Positions 46,611-55,490 are shown, numbered from the stretch's first letter. The stretch is DNA of 64,000 nucleotides from an uncultured Helicobacter sp. (GCA_944326445.1 CALVDZ010000010.1:1-64000); one strand, 5' to 3'. Notes: generated by a model not told the origin, from the letters alone. Made by a program: numbers and translations.

Positions 46611-49153
46611 ATGAGCAAAAAACAAAAAGTCCTCATCATCGGGGCGGGCGCAGCGGGGCTAAGTGCTGGACGCGTGCTAGTAGAATCTGGCTATGAAGTG
46701 CAGATTTTTGAGGCAGATTCACAAGTGGGCGGGCTTAGCAAGAGCTTTGGGCTCTTTGGGCAGATTGTCGATGTGGGACCTCATAGATTTTTTAGCAAAG
46801 ATGCGCGCTTAAACGACTTTTGGCTCGCCCACACACGCGGTGAGCACGAGCAGGTGCGCCGATTGACAAGGATTTTTTATAACAAAAAGTTTTTCTACTA
46901 TCCGCTGCGCGGCTTTGATGCGCTCCTAAAACTAGGCTTTATAGAATCTAGCTTGTGCGCTCTAAGCTACCTCAAGGCAAAAATCAAGCCCTTTAAGGGC
47001 GATAGCTTTGAATCTTGGGTGGCGAACGCCTTTGGCTATCGGCTCTATAGCATCTTTTTCAAATCCTACACGCAAAAGCTTTGGGGGATACCTTGTGATA
47101 AGCTAGATTCTGACTTCGCAGCACAGCGCATAAAGGGGCTCAATCTCTATGAGGCGGTAAAATCCGCGTTTTTTGGCGATAGGAGCAAAAAGCACAAGAC
47201 GCTTGTCGATGAGTTTAGCTACCCAAAGCGCGGGGCGGGCGTGGTGTATGAAAATATGGCGCGCGAGATCCTAGCGCGGGGCGGGGAAATCCACTGCGAT
47301 ACCAAGGTGCTACAAATCCTCACAAAAGACAAAAAGGCGAGAGGCATCGTGGTGCAAACACAAGAGGGGCGCAGGGAGGTAGCGGGCGATATCATCATCT
47401 CCACCGCGCCTTTTGATGAGATGGTGGGCTCTCTAAGTGAGCTAGATTCTCATACGCGCGAGCTTGTGGGGGAGCTAAAATTTAGGAATACTATTCTTGT
47501 GTATATCGAGGTGGGGAGTGAGACACAGGAAAACGGCTCTTTGGATGGGCATTCAGCTTTTGGCGATAAAAGCGGGAATCTACGCTCGGATTTTCAGTCA
47601 CTTACCTCTAGTAAGCTCCTTCAATCCTTGCTTGATAACCCACTTTTCTCATCCAAAATCTTAGAATGCCAAGAGGGCAAGCCACTTACAGAATCCCAAG
47701 TAGATTCACAATCTAAGAAAAGTTTAGAATCTAACCAAGATTCACAAAAGCAAAATCTAGAATCTAGCTTTTCAGAATCTAAGCAGCTTACAGAATCCAC
47801 AACGCCAAAAAATCCTAGCGAGGCTTTGCCCGATTCAAATAATAGTGCGTGCGGTAGCACGAACCGAGCAGAATCTAAAGATTCCAAATCTTTAGATTCT
47901 GCCATTTTTGCGGAGCAAAAATCAAATAAGATATGTAGCGCGTCAGCGCATACCGACACTCGCCCTTGTCGTGGTGGCGAAAATCAGAAGCAAGGTGGCA
48001 GCAGTGCCACCGCTGATTTTTCTAAAGAAACTTCGTTTTGCCTAGACAAGGATAAGCGAGGCTCTCCCGCCAAAAGATATACTTTGTGGCTGCGCAAAAA
48101 GCGGCGGCTTTTTCGGGGCTTTGAGAGTGCGGGGAGGGGATAACACCCCTTTTTGCGAAAAAACAAAGCGATTTTGAGAATCTAGGAAGTATTCGTGAGA
48201 ATGCGACTTTGAGAAACTTAGAATCTATAGAATCTAGTGCGGAGATTCTAAAAAATGGGCAAGGACAGAATCTAAGTAATGCGGAACTTGGGGAAGCCAA
48301 AGCAGATTCAGAATCTAAGGCATTCACGGAATCTAGCCACATAAATTCTGAGATAATCACAGAATCCAAAGAGATTCTAAAAAATGAAAAAATACAGAAT
48401 CTAGGGGGCGCAGAGTCTAAGGCATTTACAGAATCTAGCCATATAGATTCTGAAGCAAGCGCAGAATCTAAAGAAGATCCAAGGACGATTACAGAATCTA
48501 TAAGAGCAAATGTAGAGGGCGCACAATCCAAAGCAGATTCACAATCTAAGACACGCGGAGAATCTAGCCGCATAGATTCTGACACAAGCACACAATCCAA
48601 AACCGCCAAACCCTCTAAGGCGCAAATCTTTGCGGACAATTGGATTTATGTGCATTCCAAAGACACGCGCACAGGGCGTATCACAAATTTTGCAAATTGG
48701 ACAAACGACTTGCGCTGCGGGAAGCAAAGCGCGATTTTGTGCCTAGAGTATTGGGCAAACGATGATGAGGAGCTGTGGCAGCTAGAGGATAACGCCCTTA
48801 TCGCCATAGCCATAGAGGATTTGGTGGGCGCGGAGCTGGTGCAAAGAGCACAAATCCTAAATGGCTCTGTGCTAAAGATTCACAAAAGCTATCCTATCTA
48901 TGCCTCGGGCTACAAAGAGGGCTTGCACGCAATCTATGAGGCACTGGAAGGCTTTAGCAATCTGTATTGTATCGGGCGCAATGGGAGCTTTAAATACAAC
49001 AATCAAGATCATAGCATCCTTATGGGGCTTAAATGCGCGGATAAGATTCTAGGTGCAGAGGGCATAAACCTCTGGGAGATTAACACAGATTACGACTACC
49101 AAGAGGAAAAAAATGGGAAGGAGAAAAACAAAGAGGAAAAAGGCAAAAAATAA
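46611..49153 (+). pseudogene. FAD-dependent oxidoreductase (Glf/HemY-like) split by repeat insertion
   Basis: A flavoprotein of the amine-oxidase superfamily often found in O-antigen clusters. V-L-I-I-G-A-G-A-A-G-L-S-A-G begins the FAD site, then V-G-G-L-S and V-G-P-H-R-F-F. The N-terminal part (301 residues) ends at I-L-V-Y-I-E-V (47513), and the C-terminal part resumes at Q-I-F-A-D-N-W-I-Y-V-H-S (about 48620), giving about 480 native residues. About 1106 bases of repeat lie between. Frames are open on both sides (stop at 48143; second frame open from 48125), so one frameshift inside the repeat separates the halves. Copy B of the repeat is two bases shorter at that point, which would restore the frame. 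A Lys/Glu-rich tail ends the gene. Confidence 0.8.
47514..48619 (+). repeat. Composite repeat inserted in FAD oxidoreductase gene
   Basis: Module order on the plus strand: G-S-L-D-G-H-S module (47529-47666), ES-rich tract (to about 47860), partial AGATTCT hairpin region (47880-47920), R-R-L-F-R-G-F module with GGGGAGGGGATAACACCCC (to about 48160), then a second ES/SK-rich tract (48212-48600). Order and sequence match copy B (1263-2186, minus strand). The length of about 1106 is not a multiple of three. Confidence 0.75.
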
Positions 49154-49217
49154 AGGAAGTTTGTCGACATCATCTGTGGCTTAGGCAGAGTGCCTGCCTA
49201 AGCTCGCAAGCACAAAA

Positions 49218-50237
49218 CTATGCAATCACATAACCCGCAAAATGCGTGTCGTTATAGCTGCTTAACTTTGTCCCATCGATTTCCCCATATACGCTTTGTA
49301 TAGTGCTAAGGAGGGCTTGTGAATCTTTTAGCGCAATATCACGCGAGAAGTTAAACAAGACCCAATTGTTATCCCAAGTGTCAAAGGCAAGCTCGCTAAT
49401 GGCTCTAGAGTTTTTAGAATCTGCTGTGCCTAAAGCCTCGATAGCGAGCAATATATCATTTGGCACCCAAGTGTTGCCGATTTTTACGACACTTCTTGTG
49501 TAAAATTCTGGTTTATCTAGCTTGGCCTTGCTATAGCGTCCGCCATCCATTTTTAGCCCAAAGCCTTCATACGCTTCCAAACCAACTGCACGACACATTC
49601 CTACAAATACCGATGTCGCACTCAAATCCTCGCCGCGTATGATGACTTCACCGCTTTTGTCTTTGATACTGCGGATACCATGGGTATTTCGCGCCTCTTG
49701 CTGTGGGATATTCTCCGCCACCCATGCAAAAATTGTTTTTGCTTTTTGTATATCAGAATAAGAATTTTGGGTTATAGCCCCTGCTATCTCGCCAATCCTG
49801 CCATCAGTCCTGATATAGCGATCTTGGGCATGGCTTGGCAGCACCTGCCTAGTAGCACTATCAAAAGAATCTTGTGTGAATCTTGAGACAATATCAAAAG
49901 AAATTTGTAGCTGCTTGGTTTTTGTGCTGCCCTCATCCCAAGTCGCGTGCAAAATCGGTGTGTTGCTAGCGTTGTCAATGCGATAGCTGCTGTGATTGCC
50001 TGAAACTTTTAGGTTATAGGGAGTTTGGAAACTATGAGGCAAAGCTAGAGGCGACCAGAGATTAACCTTTTGTGCGGTTTCAAACTGCACCTTTTGCGTA
50101 AAGGCGAGATGAAACTTCCTCATAGATTCTGTAGCATTTGTGTTGGCTAAGACAAAGCAGCTATTTCCCAAAACCGCCCCTGTGCCCACACAAACGCCTT
50201 TTAGAAAACCTCTCCTTGTAATGCGAGAATCTTTCAT
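49218..50237 (-). CDS. Tat-exported transglutaminase-fold protein
   Basis: A 339-residue exported protein. The N-terminus S-R-I-T-R-R-G-F-L-K-G is a twin-arginine signal. Residues about 140-260 resemble transglutaminase-like domains: R-G-E-D-L-S-A-T-S-V-F-V-G-M-C-R-A-V-G aligns with the usual G-x-C-x-D...L-F-V-G-L-A-R-A-x-G. In that alignment the nucleophilic Cys position is Asp. It may be inactive or use the downstream Cys. Substrate unknown. Downstream of katA on the same strand, behind a terminator. Confidence 0.65.
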   Translation of the reverse strand: MKDSRITRRGFLKGVCVGTGAVLGNSCFVLANTNATESMRKFHLAFTQKVQFETAQKVNLWSPLALPHSFQTPYNLKVSGNHSSYRIDNASNTPILHATWDEGSTKTKQLQISFDIVSRFTQDSFDSATRQVLPSHAQDRYIRTDGRIGEIAGAITQNSYSDIQKAKTIFAWVAENIPQQEARNTHGIRSIKDKSGEVIIRGEDLSATSVFVGMCRAVGLEAYEGFGLKMDGGRYSKAKLDKPEFYTRSVVKIGNTWVPNDILLAIEALGTADSKNSRAISELAFDTWDNNWVLFNFSRDIALKDSQALLSTIQSVYGEIDGTKLSSYNDTHFAGYVIA

Positions 50238-50250
50238 ATTCTATCCTTTC

Positions 50251-50280
50251 AAAAATAGCCCCCTTTGTGAGACAAAGAGG
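50251..50280 (-). terminator. Intrinsic terminator of katA
   Basis: On the minus strand CCTCTTTG pairs with CAAAGGGG (one mismatch) around a TCTCA loop, followed by GGCTATTTTTG with a T run, about 10 bases after the katA stop. Confidence 0.55.
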
Positions 50281-50290
50281 ACTTAAGTGA

Positions 50291-51751
50291 TTATTTTTTA
50301 GCGCTTAAAAGCTCTTGCACTCTCTTGCCATAAGCGGGATCAGCCTTCCTAAAATGCCCTAGCTGTGTCTCAATGATACGCTTATCAATGCCCCTCATCA
50401 TATCCGCTATCGTCTTGCACAATCGCTCTTTTTCTGCTGCTGACATAAGGCGATAGAGATCTCCTGCTTGCGTGTAGTAGTCATTGTCATCTGCCCTATA
50501 ATCCCATTGTCCAAGCCTTGTCTCATCTTCAATCACTTTGGGATCAAAAAGAGGCTCGCGCAATTTCCAATCATCTTCATATCCGCCCAAAAGGCTAGGA
50601 TTGTAGTTGATATTGCTTCCATAATAGCCATTTGTCATATAGCCATCGCGCACGGTGCTATTGATTTTTACCTTTGGTGCGTTGATGGGGAGCTGATGGT
50701 GATTTACCCCTAAGCGATAGCGGTGTGTGTCGCCATAAGAGAATAGACGTCCTTGCAAAAGCCTATCTGGGCTATGTCCGATACCCGGCACAATCGCTGC
50801 AGGTGTGAAAGCCACTTGCTCCACTTCAGCAAAGGCATTTTCGGGATTTCTATTAAGCGTCATAATCCCAACTTCGATAAGCGGATAGTCTTTATGACTC
50901 CATACTTTTGTTACATCAAAGGGATGGAATCTGTATTTTTTCGCATCAGATTCTGGCATTACTTGGATAGAAACTCTCCATCTTGGGAAGTCTCTCCTTT
51001 CGATAGATTCAAACAAATCCCTTTGGTGAGAATCCATATCCCTAGCCCTCATAGCCGCCGCTTCTTCGTTTGTTAGATTCTTTATGCCTTGCAAGGTGTG
51101 GAAGTGGAACTTCACCCAAAATCTCTGATTTTTGTCGTTAATAAGACTAAAGGTGTGGCTACCATATCCATTCATATGGCGATAGCTAGCAGGGATCCCT
51201 CTATCTCCCATGAGGTAGGTTACTTGGTGCAAAGATTCTGGTGTCTGACTCCAAAAATCCCACATCATTTGTGGATCTTGCATACCTGTTTTGGGGTGGC
51301 GTTTTTGGCTATGGATAAAATCAGGGAATTTGTAAGGATCGCGGATAAAAAATATCGGCGTGTTGTTTCCTACCAAGTCCCAATTCCCCTCTTCTGTGTA
51401 AAACTTCACCGCAAAGCCTCTAGGATCTCTCACCGCATCAGCACTTCCCTTTTCAGGCGCCACGGTAGAGAATCTAATAAACATAGGCGTTTTTGTGCCT
51501 TTTTTAAATACCTTAGCCTTTGTGTATCGGCTAATATCAGCAGTTGCCTCAAATACGCCATGCGCGCCGCTCCCGTGAGCATGCACGACTCGCTCGGGAA
51601 TCCTCTCTCTATCAAATGCCGCAAGTTTTTCCAAAAACCAAACATCTTGTAGCAAAAGTGGTCCTCTTGGTCCAACGCTTTGCACATTTTGATTATCCGC
51701 AACGGGTCTGCCTGTAGTCGTAGTAAGCTGAACGAAACCTTTCCGTGCCAT
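50291..51751 (-). CDS. katA: Catalase (monofunctional heme type)
   Basis: Breaks down hydrogen peroxide. The 486-residue clade 3 catalase has the distal His in [11 protein letters not shown], the Asn in [11 protein letters not shown], and proximal [14 protein letters not shown] with the heme Tyr. No signal peptide is seen. The ATG at 51751 follows AAAGGAGACAGT. The frame is open six codons earlier. Confidence 0.96.
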   Translation of the reverse strand: MARKGFVQLTTTTGRPVADNQNVQSVGPRGPLLLQDVWFLEKLAAFDRERIPERVVHAHGSGAHGVFEATADISRYTKAKVFKKGTKTPMFIRFSTVAPEKGSADAVRDPRGFAVKFYTEEGNWDLVGNNTPIFFIRDPYKFPDFIHSQKRHPKTGMQDPQMMWDFWSQTPESLHQVTYLMGDRGIPASYRHMNGYGSHTFSLINDKNQRFWVKFHFHTLQGIKNLTNEEAAAMRARDMDSHQRDLFESIERRDFPRWRVSIQVMPESDAKKYRFHPFDVTKVWSHKDYPLIEVGIMTLNRNPENAFAEVEQVAFTPAAIVPGIGHSPDRLLQGRLFSYGDTHRYRLGVNHHQLPINAPKVKINSTVRDGYMTNGYYGSNINYNPSLLGGYEDDWKLREPLFDPKVIEDETRLGQWDYRADDNDYYTQAGDLYRLMSAAEKERLCKTIADMMRGIDKRIIETQLGHFRKADPAYGKRVQELLSAKK

Positions 51752-51792
51752 ACTGTCTCCTTTAAACAATAAAAATTATCTTTCGAAAAAGA

Positions 51793-51835
51793 CACTTAAT
51801 GATAAATAATTTTCTTTTAATACTTGATTAATAAA
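51793..51835 (-). promoter_or_regulatory. Possible Fur/PerR operator upstream of katA
   Basis: AT-rich stretch with AATGATAAATAATT, resembling Fur/PerR boxes, 42-84 bases before the katA start. Catalase genes are often under such control in this group. The match is by eye and weak. Confidence 0.3.
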
Positions 51836-52036
51836 GCATTATTTACAAAAATCCTTGAGTGATTTTACACCTTTTGCATCAAAAATCCACAAAAGCTATC
51901 CTGCCCCATCTTCTATGCCTCGGACTAGGGCTTATACAGAATCTAAAAGAGACTTGAGGACAGAGACACTTCAGAGATTTGTAGATTCCATAATTATATA
52001 GAGCCCAAAAATCAAGGGGAGCAAAGCCCCAAAAAT
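51836..52036. other. Intergenic remainder upstream of phnC
   Basis: No gene. It contains a short degenerate match to part of the FAD oxidoreductase gene (51888-51930 against 48884-48921) and a GGGG/CCCC hairpin near 52013. Confidence 0.4.
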
Positions 52037-52076
52037 TTTACAAAAGCTTTACAAAAACTTTTTAGAGATTTTACAC
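52037..52076 (+). promoter_or_regulatory. Pho-box-like array upstream of phn operon
   Basis: Four 7-base direct repeats with exact 11-base spacing: TTTACAA (52037), TTTACAA (52048), TTTTTAG (52059) and TTTACAC (52070). Seven-base units with four-base spacers are the PhoB/PhoP box architecture. The array ends 8 bases before the -10, the position of an activator replacing the -35. C-P lyase operons are phosphate-starvation genes elsewhere. Confidence 0.65.
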
Positions 52077-52084
52077 GCGCCCTC

Positions 52085-52090
52085 TATAAT
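52085..52090 (+). promoter_or_regulatory. -10 element of phn operon
   Basis: TATAAT 36 bases before the phnC ATG, directly after the direct-repeat array; no -35 of its own. Confidence 0.6.
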
Positions 52091-52125
52091 GCCATCTGCT
52101 AAACCCAAAAAAGGACAAAGCGGCT

Positions 52126-53106
52126 ATGATAGAGATGAAAAACCTAACCCTAGGATACAAAAAGGAAAAAATCCTAAAAAATCTCAATCTCAAAATCAAA
52201 AAAGGGGAGTTTGTCGGCATCATCGGACCATCTGGGGCTGGCAAAAGCACGCTTTTGATGAGTGTGCTTGGGGGGATAAAGGTTTTTGATGGGCATTTCT
52301 CTGTCCTTAAATACAATATGAATAAGCTCAAAAAAAAGGAGCTAAACGCCCTGCGTAAAGAAGTGGGCGTGATTTTTCAGGGGTATTGCTTAGTGGATAG
52401 GCTTAGCGTGCTAGATAATGTGATAAGCGGGATTTTAAAAGATATGCCAATGCCCCGAGCCATTATCCGCTACTACCAACACAAAGAATTAAAGCTTGCT
52501 AAGCGATTTATGAAAATCGTGGATATTGAGAAATACTCGCTTAAGCGATGTGATGAGCTAAGTGGCGGGCAGCGGCAGAGAGTGGCGATCGCTAGGGCGT
52601 TGATGGGGAATCCCAAGATGATTTTAGCCGATGAGCCTATCTCGGCACTTGATGTCAAAAGTGCCACAAAGGTTATGCAAATCTTAAAAAAAGTCAATGA
52701 GGAATATGGCGTGAGTATCATTACTAACCTGCACCATTTGGAGTATGCCAAGGAGTATTGCACGCGGATTCTAGGCGTAAATGGTGGCAGGGTGGTTTTT
52801 GATGGCAGCCCAAAGGAGCTAAATGAAAAGATGATAGAGAGAATCTATCAAGATTCACACAAGCAAGAAGCTTTAGAATCCCACACCACGCAGTCCCACA
52901 CTACAGAGGGGCATACTGCAGAATCTCACAAGGATTTAAGCGATTCACAGGAGCTAGATTCGCATTCTTTAGAATCTAACGCCTTACAATCCCACTCTAA
53001 TGCCCCAAACCAAACTTCCCAAAAGGACAAGGCAAAAAAGGATAAAGAATCTAAAGAAGCAAAAGGCAAAAAAGATTCTAAAGACAAAGATTCTAAAAAT
53101 CCATAA
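52126..53106 (+). CDS. phnC: Phosphonate ABC transporter ATPase with repeat tail
   Basis: ATPase of the PhnCDE phosphonate importer. Core residues 1-245 have Walker A G-P-S-G-A-G-K-S-T, V-I-F-Q-G-Y-C-L-V-D, L-S-G-G-Q-R-Q-R and I-L-A-D-E-P-I-S-A-L-D. Residues about 246-326 are a low-complexity tail rich in E-S-H, D-S and K, derived from AGAATCT/AGATTCT words; ordinary PhnC proteins end near residue 250-260. The tail is unlikely to affect ATPase function but lengthens the protein by about 80 residues. First gene of the operon. Confidence 0.9.
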   Translation: MIEMKNLTLGYKKEKILKNLNLKIKKGEFVGIIGPSGAGKSTLLMSVLGGIKVFDGHFSVLKYNMNKLKKKELNALRKEVGVIFQGYCLVDRLSVLDNVISGILKDMPMPRAIIRYYQHKELKLAKRFMKIVDIEKYSLKRCDELSGGQRQRVAIARALMGNPKMILADEPISALDVKSATKVMQILKKVNEEYGVSIITNLHHLEYAKEYCTRILGVNGGRVVFDGSPKELNEKMIERIYQDSHKQEALESHTTQSHTTEGHTAESHKDLSDSQELDSHSLESNALQSHSNAPNQTSQKDKAKKDKESKEAKGKKDSKDKDSKNP

Positions 53107-53165
53107 GAGCAAAGAGATGAAGCGGAATTTTCAAGGCTTTTTGGCTTTCAAAATTGCAAAAAAAA

Positions 53166-53270
53166 GGTGGCTAGGTATATGCCACCAAAGCCCTTAAGCC
53201 CTAGCACTTACACCTCTCCACCCCTCCCCCTAATGCGTGGAGAGATGCAAGTGTTAGCCTAACACTTACC
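53166..53270 (+). promoter_or_regulatory. Alternative hairpins in phnC-phnD leader
   Basis: The 184-base gap before phnD contains GGTGGC/GCCACC (53166-53186). Next, TAGCACTT (53202) and CTCTCCAC (53214) pair with AAGTGTTA (53249) and GTGGAGAG (53237). AAGTGTTA can instead pair with TAACACTT (53260-53267) around a three-base loop. The two folds exclude each other and end just before the AAAGGA of phnD, so an attenuator, processing site or stability element is possible. Confidence 0.45.
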
Positions 53271-53290
53271 TTAAAAGAAAAGGATAGAGA

Positions 53291-54166
53291 ATGAAAGGAC
53301 TTTTACGCTTACTTGGTGCGTTGTGTCTGTGTGCAATCGCCCTTGCACAAGGGCTATTTGCTGATTCGCCCAAAGAAGTGGCTACAAAGCTAGGGATAAA
53401 AGAGCTACGATTTGCCGCTATCCCCGTGGTGGGTAGTGGCTCGCTAGAGGAGTTTTGGAAGCCCGTGATTACGCATTTGCAAAAGGAATTTGGCGTGAAA
53501 ATCACGATGAAATATGTCGGGGATTATGCCGCTTTAATCACGGGTATGCAGCATAAGCATATTGATATAGCCTACCTTGGACCCGAATCCTATGTGCAAG
53601 CTGCCACGAGGGCGGGAGCTGTGGCGTTGGTTACGGAAAAAAGTGCTAGTGGCATAGCGGGGTATCATAGTATCATCATTACTAAAAAAGGTAGCGGGCT
53701 TAACACCATAGAGGACTTAAAGGGCAAGACTTGGGCTTTTACTGATCCTAATTCCACCTCTGGCACGCTTGTCCCAAGCCTGCATTTTAAAAAGCTAGGC
53801 ATAGATCCACAAAAGTATTTTTCTAAAGTCATCTATTCTGGCGGGCACGAGGCATCAATCCTAAGTGTCAAAGCGGGGCGACTTGATGGGGCTTCTAGCA
53901 ATGATTTGGACTTTGAAAAGGCTTTAGGCAGGCTCTATAAGGCAGAGGATTTTAATGTGATATGGACTTCAGATTTAATCGTGGGAAGTGCGATTGCAGG
54001 GCGTAAGGATTTGCCTAATGAGCTTTTAATGGCTATCCAAGAGGCACTTTTAGGGCTTAATGAGGATAAGAATGCGTTAGCACAGATGAAAAATGGGGGC
54101 TTTGTGAAAGCGCAGGATAGCGATTATGATGTGATAAGGGAGCTTATCAAAGCAAAAGGCAAGTAG
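53291..54166 (+). CDS. phnD: Phosphonate ABC transporter substrate-binding protein
   Basis: Periplasmic phosphonate receptor, 291 residues. The signal peptide ends near G-L-F-A-D. F-A-A-I-P, V-G-D-Y-A-A-L-I-T-G-M, D-I-A-Y-L-G-P-E-S-Y and D-P-N-S-T-S-G-T-L-V-P are PhnD blocks that line the phosphonate pocket. AAAAGGATAGAGA precedes the ATG. It is separated from phnE by 442 bases that include an AGAWTCT-rich repeat remnant, an unusual gap within this operon. Confidence 0.92.
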   Translation: MKGLLRLLGALCLCAIALAQGLFADSPKEVATKLGIKELRFAAIPVVGSGSLEEFWKPVITHLQKEFGVKITMKYVGDYAALITGMQHKHIDIAYLGPESYVQAATRAGAVALVTEKSASGIAGYHSIIITKKGSGLNTIEDLKGKTWAFTDPNSTSGTLVPSLHFKKLGIDPQKYFSKVIYSGGHEASILSVKAGRLDGASSNDLDFEKALGRLYKAEDFNVIWTSDLIVGSAIAGRKDLPNELLMAIQEALLGLNEDKNALAQMKNGGFVKAQDSDYDVIRELIKAKGK

Positions 54167-54480
54167 AAATTCGGCTTGCACGTAATCTTTGCTTGATTGC
54201 TTCGTTCGGACTTGGTCACTACCGCTTAAGGTAGCTCCCTGCGTCCTCACTTGCAAAACAAGCAAATCTTACGCACAATCCTAGAATTTCTGGCAAGCCA
54301 CACAAGATTCAAAGCAGATGCAGAATCTAAAAATCTTAGATTCGGAGAATCCAAAGCAATAGATTCAGAATCTACCGCTTCACAAAATCTTATCAAGGCT
54401 TTGCCTTTGGCGTGGTGTGGATTCTGCAAGGCTACTACTGCAAACAAAAAAATTAGTATTTGCGGTGTGGCTGTGTAAGT
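54167..54480. repeat. Composite repeat remnant between phnD and phnE
   Basis: Starts right at the phnD stop with AGAAATTCGGCTTGCACG, identical to the left end of the galE insert. It contains the hairpin motif GTCACTACC...GGTAGCTCCC seen at 16-39 and an ES/LDS-coding tract at about 54310-54390. No gene is supported here. Confidence 0.65.
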
Positions 54481-54481
54481 T

Positions 54482-54540
54482 TTGAAAAATTTGGGGAAGG
54501 TTAGCGGACTTAGAGTCCGTGCCTTTCACAAATTTTTCAA
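54482..54540. repeat. Long imperfect hairpin between phnD and phnE
   Basis: TTGAAAAATTTG (54482-54493) pairs perfectly with CAAATTTTTCAA (54529-54540). Inside, GGGAAGG faces CCTTTC and GCGGACT pairs with AGTCCGT. The 59-base stem-loop could slow 3' decay of phnCD RNA or end transcription in part. Confidence 0.5.
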
Positions 54541-54608
54541 TCTTACGCATTGCATACCCAAGGAGCCGTTTTCATAAGGCAAAGAAACTACATTGCAAAA
54601 GGATATGT

Positions 54609-55481
54609 ATGACACAACAAAAAATTACCCTCAAAGAGCTCAAAGCAAAAGCCTCGCCCTTTAAGCCCGCCAATATCCTTATTGCTATCCTTGTGCTCTG
54701 TGTGATAGCACAATCGTGGATTGATACGCAAATGAGCTTGAGTGCGCTCTTTAGCGGCTATGAGCATATCTTAAGCTACCTAGCAGGGAATAAAGAAATC
54801 CCAAATAGTGGGTTTTTCCCGCCAAACTTAGAGAGTGAGGGGCTAGCCAAATACTGCCTAGCAATGCTTGAGACTTTGCAGATGGCAGTCATTGCGATTG
54901 TGCTCTCTGTCATCTTTGCCCTGCCGCTTTCTTTTCTTTGTTCGCGTAATATCTTAGAGATTATTTTCCCACAAAAAGGGTGGTTTTTTGCCCTGCTTAG
55001 ACGCACGCTCTATCTCTTTGCCACGCTGCTGGCTAATATCTGCCGCTCGGTAAATGAAATCGTGTGGGCGTTAATCTTTGTTTCAGCCGTGGGGCTAGGA
55101 CCTATGGCTGGGATTTTAGCCCTAGCGGTGCATACCACAGGGGCGTTGGCTAAGCTTTTAAGCGAGGGCAATGAATCCATAGATCCCGGACCTATTAAGG
55201 CATTAGACACGATGGGTGTTGGCTTTATCAAAACCTTGTGCTATGGGATTATCCCTCAAGTAATGCCCCATTATATCTCGATGATTCTCTATCGTTTTGA
55301 AAGCGATGTGCGTTCTGCCTCGATTTTGGGATTTGTTGGGGCTGGGGGCATTGGGTTTTATCTTTTTGATTCCATTAGGGCTTTTGAAAATGGCAGTGTC
55401 TGCACGATTCTCATCGTGATTGTGGCTTCTGTCTTTGTTATCGACAAGGTTTCAGCCTTTATCCGCAAACGCTATATTTAA
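54609..55481 (+). CDS. phnE: Phosphonate ABC transporter permease
   Basis: Membrane channel of the phosphonate importer, 290 residues with about six membrane helices. S-V-N-E-I-V-W-A-L, S-A-V-G-L-G-P-M-A-G and G-A-G-G-I-G are PhnE/BPD permease blocks. The ATG at 54609 follows AAAAGGATAT; a longer frame begins within the upstream hairpin and is rejected. phnG follows after 9 bases. Confidence 0.9.
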   Translation: MTQQKITLKELKAKASPFKPANILIAILVLCVIAQSWIDTQMSLSALFSGYEHILSYLAGNKEIPNSGFFPPNLESEGLAKYCLAMLETLQMAVIAIVLSVIFALPLSFLCSRNILEIIFPQKGWFFALLRRTLYLFATLLANICRSVNEIVWALIFVSAVGLGPMAGILALAVHTTGALAKLLSEGNESIDPGPIKALDTMGVGFIKTLCYGIIPQVMPHYISMILYRFESDVRSASILGFVGAGGIGFYLFDSIRAFENGSVCTILIVIVASVFVIDKVSAFIRKRYI

Positions 55482-55490
55482 GGAGTTTTT

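Noticed and set aside
48209..49153. Separate repeat-domain gene starting with TTG
   Set aside because: Its C-terminal 180 residues continue the FAD oxidoreductase fold; it is the 3' half of the interrupted gene.
52005..52040. Terminator just before the Pho box
   Set aside because: A GGGG/CCCC hairpin with A/T flanks exists, but no plus-strand gene lies upstream, and the stem is only four pairs.
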